Counted from the first letter of the stretch, positions 30,108 through 38,960 are shown. The stretch is DNA of 48,929 nucleotides from Candidatus Saccharimonadota bacterium (GCA_014191035.1 BJGX01000003.1:1-48929); one strand, 5' to 3'. Made by a program: numbers and translations. Notes: generated by a model from the sequence alone, not told the origin.

Positions 30108-30794
30108 ATGAAGGATATTAAAGCTTACGCAACAGAAGCTATCGGCACAGGTATACTTGTGCTTGGTGGCTGTGGTACAGCCGTTTTGGCTGCCAATAAA
30201 GTCGGAGTCTTGGGTGTGGCTCTGGCTTTTGGTTTGTCACTATTAATTATGGCCTACGTGATTGGTCATATTTCAGGGGCACACATTAACCCAGCAGTAA
30301 CAATTGGTCTTGCCACAATCAAAAAGTTTGATTGGAACAAAGTACCGGGCTATATCGTGGCTCAGATAATTGGTGGTATTTTGGGAGGCTTAGTTATATA
30401 TATTATTGCCACAAATACACCAGGCTTCGAATTAACTGCCCAAAACTTTGCCGTAAACGGCTGGGGAGAGCTATCGCCAACTGGTGTTGGGATTCGCACA
30501 GTGTTCTTTACCGAAATAGTTATGACTGCACTATTGGTATTTGCAGTTGCTTCAACAACTGATAAAAAGTTTGCATCAGGTTTTGGTGGGATTGCAGTTG
30601 GTTTTATGCTGGCCCTGGTTCACCTAATTAGTATTCCTGTGGACAATACATCGGTTAATCCAGCAAGAAGTATGGGTGTTGCCGTATTTGTGGGCGGGCA
30701 GGCCGTTAATCAGCTATGGCTGTTTTTTGCGGCACCAATAATTGGTGGAATTCTAGGAGCCCTTGCTTACAAATTCATTTCCGATAACAAGTAG
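30108..30794 (+). CDS. aqpZ: Aquaporin (AqpZ-like water channel)
   Basis: Integral membrane channel with six helices and two half-helices, 228 residues. Both NPA motifs are intact: SGAHINPAVT and NTSVNPARS. The segment HLISIPVDNTSVNPARS is typical of AqpZ, whose histidine and arginine in the selectivity filter favour water over glycerol. ATAAGGAG precedes the ATG. A 10-bp hairpin follows. Water balance or turgor in a small cell is the likely role. Confidence 0.93.
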   Translation: MKDIKAYATEAIGTGILVLGGCGTAVLAANKVGVLGVALAFGLSLLIMAYVIGHISGAHINPAVTIGLATIKKFDWNKVPGYIVAQIIGGILGGLVIYIIATNTPGFELTAQNFAVNGWGELSPTGVGIRTVFFTEIVMTALLVFAVASTTDKKFASGFGGIAVGFMLALVHLISIPVDNTSVNPARSMGVAVFVGGQAVNQLWLFFAAPIIGGILGALAYKFISDNK

Positions 30795-30818
30795 TTAAAG
30801 TTCGGTTTTTCCGGTTTT

Positions 30819-30855
30819 GGACTGTATGTTAAATAACTAGGCATACAGTCCTTTG
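30819..30855 (+). terminator. Hairpin terminator after the aquaporin gene
   Basis: A perfect 10-bp stem, GGACTGTATG with CATACAGTCC (30819-30828 with 30842-30851), followed by a short T-rich stretch (TTTGATTT). Confidence 0.6.
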
Positions 30856-30907
30856 ATTTAAGCTGACAATTTATAAAAAAACTAACCAAACTTATGTTTG
30901 ACAACCG

Positions 30908-30936
30908 TTGTATTTATTACATAAATGTGCTATAAT
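30908..30936 (+). promoter_or_regulatory. Upstream ftsK promoter
   Basis: TTGTAT, 17-bp spacer, TATAAT preceded by TGC (extended -10). It would give a leader of about 70 nt before ftsK. Confidence 0.55.
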
Positions 30937-30997
30937 GCTTATACTTTGAAGAGAAAAACACTTAAAAATACTCTGGCAAACGTCCAAGGTTTAAGGC

Positions 30998-31003
30998 TAT
31001 AAT
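30998..31003 (+). promoter_or_regulatory. -10 box, leaderless ftsK
   Basis: TATAAT ending 8 nt before the ATG at 31012; a second start point besides the upstream promoter. Confidence 0.55.
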
Positions 31004-31011
31004 AAACAGAT

Positions 31012-33144
31012 ATGGCTAAACCAAAACGCGGACGACCACCAAAAAATAAAAAAGCAATCAAAAAGGATCAGGCCGAACAAGAGGAGGGACTGAAGCGTTC
31101 AGTATTGAAAGAAATACTGGCGATTATTCTTATAACTGTTGGCGTATTTATTATTTTGGCAATTATTGGAGTTGCCGGTAGTTTAGGCAAATGGGTAACA
31201 GACGCTATCAAGTTCTTGGTAGGCCAAAGTATATACGTTGTGCCAGTTGCGCTGTTTGGAATTTCTTACATGCTATTTGCTCAGGAAAAGCATCCGCTTA
31301 AGACTCATAATTTGGTAGGAATTTTAAGCTTTTTCATTTGCTTTAGCACTATCCTTCAAGCTTTGCTTGGCTCAGATGTTGGCTTTGATGTATCGACGGT
31401 TGGTAATTATGGCGGTGTTATTGGTTGGGGAATTTATGCTCTAGTGTCGCCAATACTCACCAGATGGGTTCTAGTATTTATCTTTGCAATGTTAACTATT
31501 ATTTCAATAATTGTTGCAGCAAATGCCAGAATGAAGCATATTGTTCAAAAGTTATTGCCTGGCCGTAAAGATAAAGAAGAGAAAGAAGCCGATGAGGGCT
31601 TTAAAATTAATAATCATTCATTGCCTATTAAAGGAACAATAGGAAATGATAAGCCCAAAGAAGAAGAAAAAGAACCCGCCGGGCCAATTGTTGCAAGCTT
31701 TGATAAAGACTGGAAATATCCGCCGACTAATTTATTAGAAACAACAACTACCCAGGCAGACCCTGGTGATGCAAAAGCTAATAGTAATAAGATCAAGTCT
31801 GTTTTTGAGGATTTCGGTTATGCGGTCGACATGAAAGGTGTGGATATTGGTCCGACCGTTTCGCAATATGCCCTAAAACCACCTTCAGGCGTAAATCTAG
31901 CAAAATTTAATAATTTGGATAAGAACCTCGCACTTGCACTTGAGGCCGAACAGGTTCGTATAGAGGCTCCAATACCTGGTAAAAGCTTGGTTGGTATTGA
32001 AGTTCCAAATAAAAAGAATTCAACAATTCGCTTAAGAGATATTATTTCATCTGATGAAGTAAAAGATAGCAAAAGTAAGCTTAATTTTGTTCTTGGTAGA
32101 GACGTGCACGGTGAGATTTTTACTGCCGATTTAGATACTGCACCCCATATGCTTATTGCAGGTGCTACTGGTTCTGGTAAGAGTGTTATGATCAACACTC
32201 TTATTGTCAGCCTGCTTTACAGAAACAGCCCAAGCGAACTTAAAATGATTATGGTTGACCCTAAACGTGTTGAGCTGTCTTTCTATAATGATATTCCGCA
32301 CTTGTTAGCTCCCGTAATTCATGATGCAACTGGCACAATATCTGCTTTGAAATGGGCTACAGCAGAAATGCAAAGAAGACTAACACTATTGTCTGAGCAC
32401 CATAAAAGAGATATTGGTGAATATAACAAGCAAAAGGGCGTAGATAAAATGCCTTACATTGTTATAGTCATAGATGAGTTGGCCGACTTAATGCTAGTAG
32501 CAGCTAAAGACCTTGATAATCTGATTGTCTCTATAGCTCAGATGGCACGCGCAGTTGGAATTCACTTGGTGCTTGCTACTCAAAGACCTAGTGTGAATGT
32601 TATTACAGGTACTATTAAGGCTAATGTTCCAACCAGAATAGCTCTAAACACTTCCAGTCAGATTGATTCAAGAACTATTATAGATGTTGCAGGAGCAGAA
32701 AAGCTTTTGGGAAAAGGTGATATGTTGTTCTCAAGTCCATCTTACGTCAAGCCAAAACGTGTGCAAGGTGTTTATTTGAGTGAAGAAGAAGTAACAAAAG
32801 TGGCAAAGTATCTGAAAGAACAAAGAGAGCCACAATATAACGAAGAAGTTTTGAATCAAACATCTAAAATGAAGGGTGGCGTTGGCGTTGGCGTTGGCGG
32901 TGGCTTTGGTGATGACGAAGATGATGAAATGCTAGAATCGGCAGCTGAGTTAGTTATTCAAAACGGTAAAGCCTCAGCAACTTTACTACAAAGAAGACTC
33001 AGGGTCGGGTATCCTAAGGCTGCCAGGCTAATTGACTTATTGGAAGACAAAGGTGTAATCGGCCCAGCTGATGGTTCGAGACCAAGAGAGGTATTGATTT
33101 CAAGCGTGGATGAACTAAGAGGGGGAAATAGTGAGTCCGAATGA
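31012..33144 (+). CDS. ftsK: DNA translocase FtsK/SpoIIIE
   Basis: Septum-located ATP-driven DNA pump for chromosome segregation and dimer resolution. 710 residues. The N-terminus has a basic patch (KPKRGRPPKNKKAIKK) and four TM helices (to ~residue 165). A short linker follows, rather than the very long one of E. coli. Motor domain: alpha/beta core with GRDVHGEIFTADLDTAPHMLIAGATGSGKSVM (Walker A at residues 384-391), IVIVIDELADLM (Walker B near 485), and ATQRPSVNVITG. The C-terminal gamma winged helix (ASATLLQRRLRVGYPKAARLIDLLEDKGVIGP) is intact, so KOPS-type recognition is expected. It overlaps the next gene by 14 nt. Confidence 0.97.
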   Translation: MAKPKRGRPPKNKKAIKKDQAEQEEGLKRSVLKEILAIILITVGVFIILAIIGVAGSLGKWVTDAIKFLVGQSIYVVPVALFGISYMLFAQEKHPLKTHNLVGILSFFICFSTILQALLGSDVGFDVSTVGNYGGVIGWGIYALVSPILTRWVLVFIFAMLTIISIIVAANARMKHIVQKLLPGRKDKEEKEADEGFKINNHSLPIKGTIGNDKPKEEEKEPAGPIVASFDKDWKYPPTNLLETTTTQADPGDAKANSNKIKSVFEDFGYAVDMKGVDIGPTVSQYALKPPSGVNLAKFNNLDKNLALALEAEQVRIEAPIPGKSLVGIEVPNKKNSTIRLRDIISSDEVKDSKSKLNFVLGRDVHGEIFTADLDTAPHMLIAGATGSGKSVMINTLIVSLLYRNSPSELKMIMVDPKRVELSFYNDIPHLLAPVIHDATGTISALKWATAEMQRRLTLLSEHHKRDIGEYNKQKGVDKMPYIVIVIDELADLMLVAAKDLDNLIVSIAQMARAVGIHLVLATQRPSVNVITGTIKANVPTRIALNTSSQIDSRTIIDVAGAEKLLGKGDMLFSSPSYVKPKRVQGVYLSEEEVTKVAKYLKEQREPQYNEEVLNQTSKMKGGVGVGVGGGFGDDEDDEMLESAAELVIQNGKASATLLQRRLRVGYPKAARLIDLLEDKGVIGPADGSRPREVLISSVDELRGGNSESE

Positions 33145-34159
33145 GAAGCCTAAATATATAGTTAAATCAGGCAATTCAAATAATAAAAATGAATTAAAAT
33201 TGTCAGATCTTTTTAGTCGTCGCCGAAAAGAATTGGAATTAAGCCTTGATGATATTGAAAAAAATACTCATATTCGCAAAAAATATCTGCGTCTTTTAGA
33301 AAAGGGTGATTATGCCAATCTCTCGAATGATGTATATACCAGAGGTTACGTAAAAAATTATGCTGAATTTTTAGGCTTTGATACCAAAGAAATTCTCAAG
33401 CTTTATTCGAGCGAAAGACTTCAGTACGAGCAAACAATCGGTATTTATAATAAAAAATCCAAGTCTAAGTCTTTAAACCCTATAGACTCACAAACATTTA
33501 CAATAACTCCTAAAACAATTTTGGTAGGCTTAGCAAGTATTTTTGTACTAATTATGGTTGGGTATGTCTCTTGGCAGTTTTCTCAGTTATCTGCACCTCC
33601 AATTATCAGGCTGGCAAATCAAGACAGTTCAAGTACCGATTCTAGCTTTGTTATTGTTAGTGGAGAAGTCGATAGTGGCTCAGACGTATTTATTAATGAC
33701 TCACCAATACTTTCTTCACCTGATGGCTCATTTAGCGATAGAGTGGCCTTAATTAATGGCTCTAATCAAATTAAAGTTAGTGCCCGAAATAAGTTTGGAA
33801 AAGAGTCTTCGAAGACAATAATAGTTGAGTCGACCGTGCAGGGCTTAAATGCCAATATCGAAAATGATATTAGTAACAATAAAATTGATGGAGTTGAAGT
33901 TCTTGTCGAAGCTAAGGAGCAGGCAATTTTTGTTAACGTTAAGTCTGATGGTAAAGACGTTTTTAAGGGCACGATGCTTCCGGGCTCCAAGCAGCTTTTT
34001 AAGGCTAAAGATACAATTAAGATTTCAACGGGTAACGCAGGTAGTACTTCGGTTAACGTAACTAATAGTTTGGTCGTTAACAAAAATGTTGGTACACTAG
34101 GCCCAGAGGGTGAGCCCAGGCAAGACATTATTTTTAATAAGGATACAAATATTCAATGA
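33131..34159 (+). CDS. RodZ-like membrane protein with N-terminal HTH
   Basis: 342 residues from a GTG start with AGAGGGGGA upstream inside the ftsK 3' end. An N-terminal RodZ-type helix-turn-helix (LSDLFSRRRKELELSLDDIEKNTHIRKKYLRLLEKGDY, then YTRGYVKNYAEFLG) is followed by a basic linker and one TM helix (ILVGLASIFVLIMVGYVSW). The outer part includes an Ig-like segment (IIRLANQDSS to KTIIVES) and a final DUF4115-like domain (AIFVNVKSDGKDVFKGTML). In bacteria RodZ links MreB and cell-shape synthesis; no mreB is visible here, so the role is by homology. Confidence 0.8.
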   Translation: MSPNEKPKYIVKSGNSNNKNELKLSDLFSRRRKELELSLDDIEKNTHIRKKYLRLLEKGDYANLSNDVYTRGYVKNYAEFLGFDTKEILKLYSSERLQYEQTIGIYNKKSKSKSLNPIDSQTFTITPKTILVGLASIFVLIMVGYVSWQFSQLSAPPIIRLANQDSSSTDSSFVIVSGEVDSGSDVFINDSPILSSPDGSFSDRVALINGSNQIKVSARNKFGKESSKTIIVESTVQGLNANIENDISNNKIDGVEVLVEAKEQAIFVNVKSDGKDVFKGTMLPGSKQLFKAKDTIKISTGNAGSTSVNVTNSLVVNKNVGTLGPEGEPRQDIIFNKDTNIQ

Positions 34160-34653
34160 GTAAAACTTCATCTTTTGACATAGTAAGCGAATTTGATCAG
34201 GCCGAAATGAACAACGCCGTCGATCAAACAGCCCGCGAAATACAAACCAGATATGATTTTCAGGGTACAAATTCTAAAATTACTTATGATAAAGAAAATC
34301 AGAATATTGATATTTCATCTAATTCCGAACTTAAGTTAGAGGCAATTGTGGATGTCCTAGAGTCAAAATTTATAAAGCGCGGTTTGAATCTAAAACACCT
34401 CGATAAGTCGGCCGAGGTATTGCAGTCTGGCATGGACTATAAAAAGACGCTTAATTTGGTTCAGGGCCTAGATCAAGAAAAGGCTAAAAAGATAACAAAG
34501 CTCATCCGCGAAAAACACCCAAAAGTTAAGACTCAAATTCAAGGAGAAGAAGTAAGAGTTATGTCTCCATCAAAAGATGAATTACAGAGCGTTATGAGTT
34601 TACTAAAAACTTCAGAACTAGACATGCCTCTTAATTTTGTTAATTTCCGTTAG
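34156..34653 (+). CDS. yajQ: YajQ-family nucleotide-binding protein
   Basis: 165 residues, the usual size. MSKTSSFDIVSEFDQAEMNNAVDQTAREI is the family hallmark, followed by RYDFQGTNSKITYD, SKFIKRGLNLKHLD and KIREKHPKVKTQIQGEEVRVMSPSKDELQ-like motifs. Family members bind cyclic di-GMP or nucleic acid; the role here is unknown. Its ATG overlaps the stop of the RodZ-like gene (ATGA), so the two are translationally coupled. It is the last gene of the ftsK operon. Confidence 0.92.
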   Translation: MSKTSSFDIVSEFDQAEMNNAVDQTAREIQTRYDFQGTNSKITYDKENQNIDISSNSELKLEAIVDVLESKFIKRGLNLKHLDKSAEVLQSGMDYKKTLNLVQGLDQEKAKKITKLIREKHPKVKTQIQGEEVRVMSPSKDELQSVMSLLKTSELDMPLNFVNFR

Positions 34654-35187
34654 TTATTCTGTAACTACTTTATCAAGCCAAATGTCTCCACCAGAGCTTA
34701 GTACTAAACTGCTTTTAGTGTTGTAGTATCTGCTAGTATTAAAGCATTTTAGGGGTCTAGATACTGGATTATTTAGCGGGTAGTCGGTTGCCAAGTTGTC
34801 TTCAATTGGCTTGATTTCATCTGGAATGTTAGTAACACCAATATCAAGTTTCGCGCCTGATCGATTCCAGCCATAAACGCAAAATTTATTTTCTGGCAAA
34901 CTAAAAGGCGTGTTTATAGTCGACAACTTATTCATGTAGTATATGTCGGATCCGGCGCTTGATTTAATTTTGGCAATATTATCTAATTTTGATTCTCTTT
35001 GTGATAGCAAGCTCACAAAAGAATACTCGCCAGGTTTTTGGGTTTCAATTTTTCTAGATGCGTAGCTATTAAAAACCAAAGCTGTCCCAGCTATAGCAAC
35101 TATTGCTATCATTATCATTAATTCATCGACACGTCTTCGTCTTTTGATATTTTTTGTACTTAGATACTGGTTTACTTTAGGTTTCAT
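34654..35187 (-). CDS. Single-pass membrane protein of unknown function
   Basis: 177 residues. Basic N-terminus (KNIKRRRRVDE), then a TM helix (LMIMIAIVAIAGTALVFNSY) and an outer domain of ~130 residues with two cysteines (NKFCVYGWNR and LKCFNTSRYY) that could form a disulphide. No family is recognised. The gene overlaps the upstream membrane protein gene by 4 nt (ATGA), so both are probably made together. The stop lies directly against the end of yajQ on the other strand. Confidence 0.6.
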   Translation of the reverse strand: MKPKVNQYLSTKNIKRRRRVDELMIMIAIVAIAGTALVFNSYASRKIETQKPGEYSFVSLLSQRESKLDNIAKIKSSAGSDIYYMNKLSTINTPFSLPENKFCVYGWNRSGAKLDIGVTNIPDEIKPIEDNLATDYPLNNPVSRPLKCFNTSRYYNTKSSLVLSSGGDIWLDKVVTE

Positions 35188-35612
35188 TTTTTGCCTCTCC
35201 TGGGCGTGTTAATTAAATCGTATCCGAACAGTATCGCAGCGGTCGATAAAGCTATCAAGCCAAGGCCAGCTAGAGTTTTGCCAATGTTATTAAACAATAG
35301 CAGTCTTTCAAAGGAGTTGTTCCCACTTAATACTCCAAATTTAATTATCCCGTAGAGCATCAAGGCATCGATAGTAACCCAGAGGATATTAGATATGATA
35401 AGTGGCTTAATCCTGTTTGAAATAGCATATGCAAATGGCACTAAGCCGCCAATGAAATAAATAACCCATGTGTCTAAGGACAAGCCTGTAGTGACTTGTG
35501 TCTGGTATAGGTTGAGTACACCTGGAACGTGCGAAAGCGGCATAGCAAAAGCCACTACATACATTGCATAGCCAATAATTTTTTTACTTGTATTGTTTTT
35601 TTTCGCTGTCAT
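35184..35612 (-). CDS. PQ-loop-like membrane protein
   Basis: 142 residues when started at ATG 35612 (MTAKKNNTSKK), just after a TATTAT/TATAAG box; a longer frame starts at 35732 inside the divergent gene. Four or five helices. The segment SHVPGVLNLYQTQVTTGLSLDTWVIYFIGGLVPFAY resembles the PQ-loop repeat of SWEET/KDELR/cystinosin-type transporters (P, Q and GLSxxTW positions). Only one repeat is clear. Transport substrate unknown. It is co-transcribed with the 177-aa membrane protein. Confidence 0.6.
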   Translation of the reverse strand: MTAKKNNTSKKIIGYAMYVVAFAMPLSHVPGVLNLYQTQVTTGLSLDTWVIYFIGGLVPFAYAISNRIKPLIISNILWVTIDALMLYGIIKFGVLSGNNSFERLLLFNNIGKTLAGLGLIALSTAAILFGYDLINTPRRGKK

Positions 35613-35615
35613 TTC

Positions 35616-35621
35616 TATAAT
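35616..35621. promoter_or_regulatory. Overlapping divergent -10 boxes
   Basis: Forward TATAAT (35616-35621) lies 11 nt before ATG 35633. Reverse TATTAT (35622-35617) lies 4 nt before ATG 35612, with TATAAG (35628-35623) 10 nt before it. Confidence 0.5.
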
Positions 35622-35632
35622 ACTTATACTTA

Positions 35633-35857
35633 ATGATATCAAAAAAACACCACAAAAGAACACTTTATAGTTTGGATAGAAAAATAGGCTTCTATCTATT
35701 AGCCCTTGGTATAGCACTATTTGTGCTTTCATTTCTAATTCAATTCTTCTTTATAAGGGGTACAAATTTTAAGCAGGAGTATCAAAAAGCTCAGTACCAA
35801 GATTGTATAGAGAAGGGTAATTCAGAACCGGCTTGTACAAAGAAATACCCTCAGTAA
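35633..35857 (+). CDS. Small single-pass membrane protein
   Basis: 74 residues. Basic N-terminus (ISKKHHKRTLYSLDRK), one TM helix (IGFYLLALGIALFVLSFLIQFFFI), and a short outer tail with two cysteines (YQDCIEKGNSEPACTKKYPQ) that may be joined. It is divergent from the PQ-loop-like gene, with only 20 bp between the two start codons. No family is recognised. Confidence 0.55.
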   Translation: MISKKHHKRTLYSLDRKIGFYLLALGIALFVLSFLIQFFFIRGTNFKQEYQKAQYQDCIEKGNSEPACTKKYPQ

Positions 35858-35911
35858 AATCTTAAGCTTTAATAGTTAGGTGAATTTTGGTTAAATAGTT
35901 AGATAAAGTTG

Positions 35912-35963
35912 TTGACATGTTCGATGTCTGTTCGGTATTATAAATACAAACATTAACCGAACA
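35912..35963 (+). promoter_or_regulatory. recA promoter with repeated half-sites
   Basis: TTGACA (35912-35917) and TATTAT (35936-35941), 18-bp spacing. TGTTCG occurs at 35918-35923 and 35929-35934 (11 bp apart) in the spacer, and CGAACA at 35958-35963 after the -10 box. The half-site matches the Gram-positive SOS box arm, but no standard GAAC-N4-GTTC palindrome is present. Confidence 0.6.
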
Positions 35964-35973
35964 AGGAGGGAAT

Positions 35974-37020
35974 ATGCCAACAAAAACAATTACCAAAAAG
36001 GAGGAAACAGTGAGCAAGGAATCAGAATCGAAAGAAAAGAATGCAAGGTTAAAGGCTGTCGAATTAGCTGTCGAGCAGATCGAGCGTCAGTTTGGGCAGG
36101 GATCTATCATGAAGCTTGGAGAGGGTATGAAAGTTGCTGTTGAGACAATTCCGACAGGAAGCTTGTCCCTAGATCTTGCATTGGGCGGTGGAATCCCGAA
36201 AGGGCGAATTGTCGAAATATACGGGCCAGAGTCTAGCGGTAAGACTACTCTAGCTTTGCACGCAGTTGCTGAAGTGCAAAAACAAGGTGGCTTGGCAGCA
36301 TTTATAGATGCCGAACATGCTGTTGACCCAGAGTATGCAGCAAAAATAGGAGTTAACTTGGACGATCTTTTAATTTCTCAGCCTGATACTGGTGAGCAGG
36401 CCCTAGAAATATGCGAAACCTTAGTACGCAGTAGCGCTGTAGATATCGTGGTGGTGGACTCGGTTGCAGCCCTTGTTCCACGAGCCGAAATTGAAGGCGA
36501 CATGGGCGATAGCCATATGGGCTTGCAGGCTCGATTAATGAGTCAGGCACTCCGCAAGCTAACTGGAGTAATTGCCAAGTCTAAAACGACTGTAATATTT
36601 ATCAACCAGCTTAGGATGAAGATTGGTGTTATGTTTGGTAACCCAGAAACTACTTCAGGTGGTAATGCCCTTAAGTATTATGCATCGGTTCGCTTGGACA
36701 TTCGCCGTACCGAAGCACTGAAAGATGGCGATAACGTAATTGGCAACCACGTTAAGGTTAAGGTAGTTAAGAACAAAATCGCTGCACCATTTAAAATTGC
36801 AGAATTCGATATTATGTACAACGAAGGCATCAGTACAGCTGGCGATCTGATTGATCTCGCTGTTAAGGACGGACTTATTAACAAAGCTGGAGCTTGGTAT
36901 TCGTACAATGATGAAAAGATTGGTCAAGGCCGAGAAGCAGCTAAGCAGTTTTTGAAGGATCATCCAAAAATTATGCTTGATTTAGATAAGAGCATTCGCG
37001 CCAAGAACTCTGCCAAGTAG
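35974..37020 (+). CDS. recA: Recombinase A
   Basis: Strand-exchange ATPase of homologous recombination and SOS induction, 348 residues. Conserved: [41 protein letters not shown] (Walker A), [40 protein letters not shown] (Walker B plus L1), [35 protein letters not shown] (L2). AAGGAGGGAAT precedes the ATG. An N-terminal lysine/glutamate-rich extension of ~25 residues is present. No intein. It is 5 nt upstream of recX. Confidence 0.98.
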   Translation: MPTKTITKKEETVSKESESKEKNARLKAVELAVEQIERQFGQGSIMKLGEGMKVAVETIPTGSLSLDLALGGGIPKGRIVEIYGPESSGKTTLALHAVAEVQKQGGLAAFIDAEHAVDPEYAAKIGVNLDDLLISQPDTGEQALEICETLVRSSAVDIVVVDSVAALVPRAEIEGDMGDSHMGLQARLMSQALRKLTGVIAKSKTTVIFINQLRMKIGVMFGNPETTSGGNALKYYASVRLDIRRTEALKDGDNVIGNHVKVKVVKNKIAAPFKIAEFDIMYNEGISTAGDLIDLAVKDGLINKAGAWYSYNDEKIGQGREAAKQFLKDHPKIMLDLDKSIRAKNSAK

Positions 37021-37025
37021 ATTCT

Positions 37026-37649
37026 ATGCCAGTCATATCGAAAATCTCTCCGCAGGTTAAACGGCAAGGCTATTACAACATTTATATAGATGGTAAATAT
37101 GAACTGTCCCTGAGCGAGCTAGATTTGGTTAGCTCTGGAATTAAAACAAACCAAAACATCGATGAAAAGAAATTAAAGGAACTTAAGAACACTCAGGCTA
37201 AATCAAAAAGCTACAATTTTGCAATTCGCTATTTGGCTTTAAGGCCCAGAAGTTCTCATGAAGTTAATGAGTATCTTGTATATAGAAAAGGATTTACTCA
37301 GGAAGAAGCGGAATATACTATTCATAGGCTTACCAATGAAAAGTATATAAATGATCAAGATTTTGCTGAAATATGGGTTCGAAACAGGATGCTTTTAAGC
37401 CCTAAATCAGAGCGCGTCTTAAGACTTGAACTTGTTAAAAAAGGAATAGATAAGCAGATTATAGACAATGTATTGGTGAGCTTGACCGAGCAAGACATGC
37501 TTGATTCGATTATGGATGTAATAAACAAAAAACTACGTCAACAAAAATTTAGAGACAAACAAAAACTTACCGAAAGCCTTTCTCGGCAAGGATACAATTA
37601 TGGTCTTATTAAAAAGGCCTTTGAAGAATTAACTCTTTTTCAAGATTAA
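37026..37649 (+). CDS. recX: RecA regulatory protein RecX
   Basis: Inhibits or tunes RecA filaments. 207 residues, helical repeats of the RecX family: YLALRPRSSHEVNEYLVYRKGF, ERLTNEKYINDQDFAEIWVRNR-like segment (HRLTNEKYINDQDFAEIWVR), SPKSERVLRLELVKKGIDKQIID, FRDKQKLTESLSRQGYNYGLIKKAFEEL. It directly follows recA, as is common. The last 20 bp overlap a possible reverse-strand mini-peptide. Confidence 0.92.
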   Translation: MPVISKISPQVKRQGYYNIYIDGKYELSLSELDLVSSGIKTNQNIDEKKLKELKNTQAKSKSYNFAIRYLALRPRSSHEVNEYLVYRKGFTQEEAEYTIHRLTNEKYINDQDFAEIWVRNRMLLSPKSERVLRLELVKKGIDKQIIDNVLVSLTEQDMLDSIMDVINKKLRQQKFRDKQKLTESLSRQGYNYGLIKKAFEELTLFQD

Positions 37650-37697
37650 CTTAAATAAAACTGCGGCAATAATTGCCCAAACTGCTACTACTAACAA
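37629..37697 (-). CDS. Possible 22-residue membrane peptide
   Basis: TTG start at 37697, 5 nt after GGAGG (reverse strand), with TATAAT- and TATTAT-like boxes upstream. It encodes MLVVAVWAIIAAVLFKLILK followed by KS, a single hydrophobic helix. It ends inside the recX 3' end. Very short, so it may be chance. Confidence 0.3.
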   Translation of the reverse strand: MLVVAVWAIIAAVLFKLILKKS

Positions 37698-37726
37698 ACT
37701 CACCTCCGTATAATAGAATTATATGC

Positions 37727-38251
37727 TTAATTTGCTTTTGCTTGCAATACTTTACTATTTTTAATCTTAGATTTCACTCGAGCACTTTTGACAATAACCA
37801 TGTCTTTTTTTACTTTTACTATTTGCGATCTGTCTATAATCAAGCTTTGATTTAATATTCTTTTAAGTAATGGTGCTTTAAGGTGTATTTTTGATAGCTT
37901 AAATTCAACATAATCAATCGTATAATCTTTGATTCTACCTAGATATGCATTGTCCTCGCTAAAAACTTTTAAGCCAATGATACTAAAATTACCTTTTATT
38001 ATTTGCTTGTATCTGATTAGTTCATCATCTAGAGCTAGTTCATCTTCGGAATTAATGCTAATGAAAATATATGATATTGATTTAATGTCTTTAGTTAATA
38101 GGTATGTTTTGCCTTTATCATTCGAAACCTGAAGCAAGTCAATCTTAAGTGTGCTTTGGTTAATATAGAATTTTGTAACTTCACCGACGGATTTTCCACT
38201 ATGGAAACTTAAGATGCTTTTGCCAATAATTTGTGAGGCGAAGTGTTGCAT
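37727..38251 (-). CDS. PRC-barrel domain protein
   Basis: 174 residues with two PRC-barrel-like repeats: residues ~3-80 (ASQIIGKSILSFHSGKSVGEVTKFYI) and ~88-170 (FSIIGLKVFSEDNAYLGRIKDYTIDYVEFKLSKIHLKA), ending in a basic segment (KSARVKSKIKNSKV). Such domains occur in RNA processing (RimM) and in membrane-linked proteins. No TM helix is present. A TATACT box ends 6 nt before the ATG, so it is probably leaderless. Convergent with recX. Confidence 0.7.
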   Translation of the reverse strand: MQHFASQIIGKSILSFHSGKSVGEVTKFYINQSTLKIDLLQVSNDKGKTYLLTKDIKSISYIFISINSEDELALDDELIRYKQIIKGNFSIIGLKVFSEDNAYLGRIKDYTIDYVEFKLSKIHLKAPLLKRILNQSLIIDRSQIVKVKKDMVIVKSARVKSKIKNSKVLQAKAN

Positions 38252-38257
38252 GAAACC

Positions 38258-38263
38258 AGTATA
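38258..38263 (-). promoter_or_regulatory. -10 box, leaderless PRC-barrel gene
   Basis: TATACT on the reverse strand, ending 6 nt before the ATG at 38251. Confidence 0.55.
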
Positions 38264-38343
38264 TCAAACCAGCGCTCATACTTGACTACATAATAAAAAT
38301 AAAGCATAATATGCAAGTTCTAGTACCTGCGTAAGGAGTAGGC

Positions 38344-38925
38344 ATGACGAAATTTGATGAGATGTCATCCTATGTAAGTGATGCTTCAAGGCATGCGGTT
38401 TGCGGTGAAATGGCTAGTGCTATTGGTGTTAAAGATAGTGACACCAAGGATAAGTTAGCCTTTGAAACGATTGAAATTGCTCTTTCAAAAGCGAGAGAAG
38501 TTGGGGTCGAAGATAGCCAAGTTCCGTATCTTTGCCAATTTTGCCAGTTTTGGCACCTGGGCAAAAATATTCGAATTGGTTTTGATGAGAGAATCTTCTA
38601 TATTCCAAAAAGAGAAATTCACTTACTAAGAGAAGAGGTTAAGCCCGACAGGCCTCTTGCTAAGTCGGCTGCTGAGCTTCAGATGCTTAGCCATAATACA
38701 CCAACACCAGAAGTTTTTAAGCTTGAAAGGCTAATGAAGCAAAATAAGCTTCAAAGATTTAATCTTCATAAGCTACAAAGCTTCACAATTAACCCTCAGT
38801 ACCGCGCTATTATTTGGGCGCTTCATATGCCAGCCCAAAGGCAGCCTGTTTTTCTTAAGACAAGTCGTGACATCGTCTTTAGAAGCAGAGCGGGGGATTA
38901 TTGGGCGGAAGACATCGAGCTTTAA
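38344..38925 (+). CDS. CxxC/WH-motif protein, paralogue 1
   Basis: 193 residues with GTAAGGAG upstream of the ATG. The key motif PYLCQFCQFWHLGKN (near residue 60) is a probable zinc knuckle of the YxCxxCxxWHxG kind found in small phage and bacterial proteins. The C-terminal part has FTINPQYRAIIWALHMPAQRQPVFLKTS. The downstream neighbour shares both regions, so they are tandem paralogues. No TM helix. Function unknown. Confidence 0.65.
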   Translation: MTKFDEMSSYVSDASRHAVCGEMASAIGVKDSDTKDKLAFETIEIALSKAREVGVEDSQVPYLCQFCQFWHLGKNIRIGFDERIFYIPKREIHLLREEVKPDRPLAKSAAELQMLSHNTPTPEVFKLERLMKQNKLQRFNLHKLQSFTINPQYRAIIWALHMPAQRQPVFLKTSRDIVFRSRAGDYWAEDIEL

Positions 38926-38936
38926 TATTCTATAGC

Positions 38937-38960
38937 CCCTGAAATTATTCAGGGGTTTTG
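38937..38960 (+). terminator. Intrinsic terminator after paralogue 1
   Basis: CCCCTGA/TCAGGGG stem (38937-38943 with 38950-38956) followed by TTTTG. Confidence 0.85.

Noticed and set aside
37673-37855. 60-residue forward frame after recX
   Set aside because: It is largely antisense to the PRC-barrel gene, with no ribosome-binding site.
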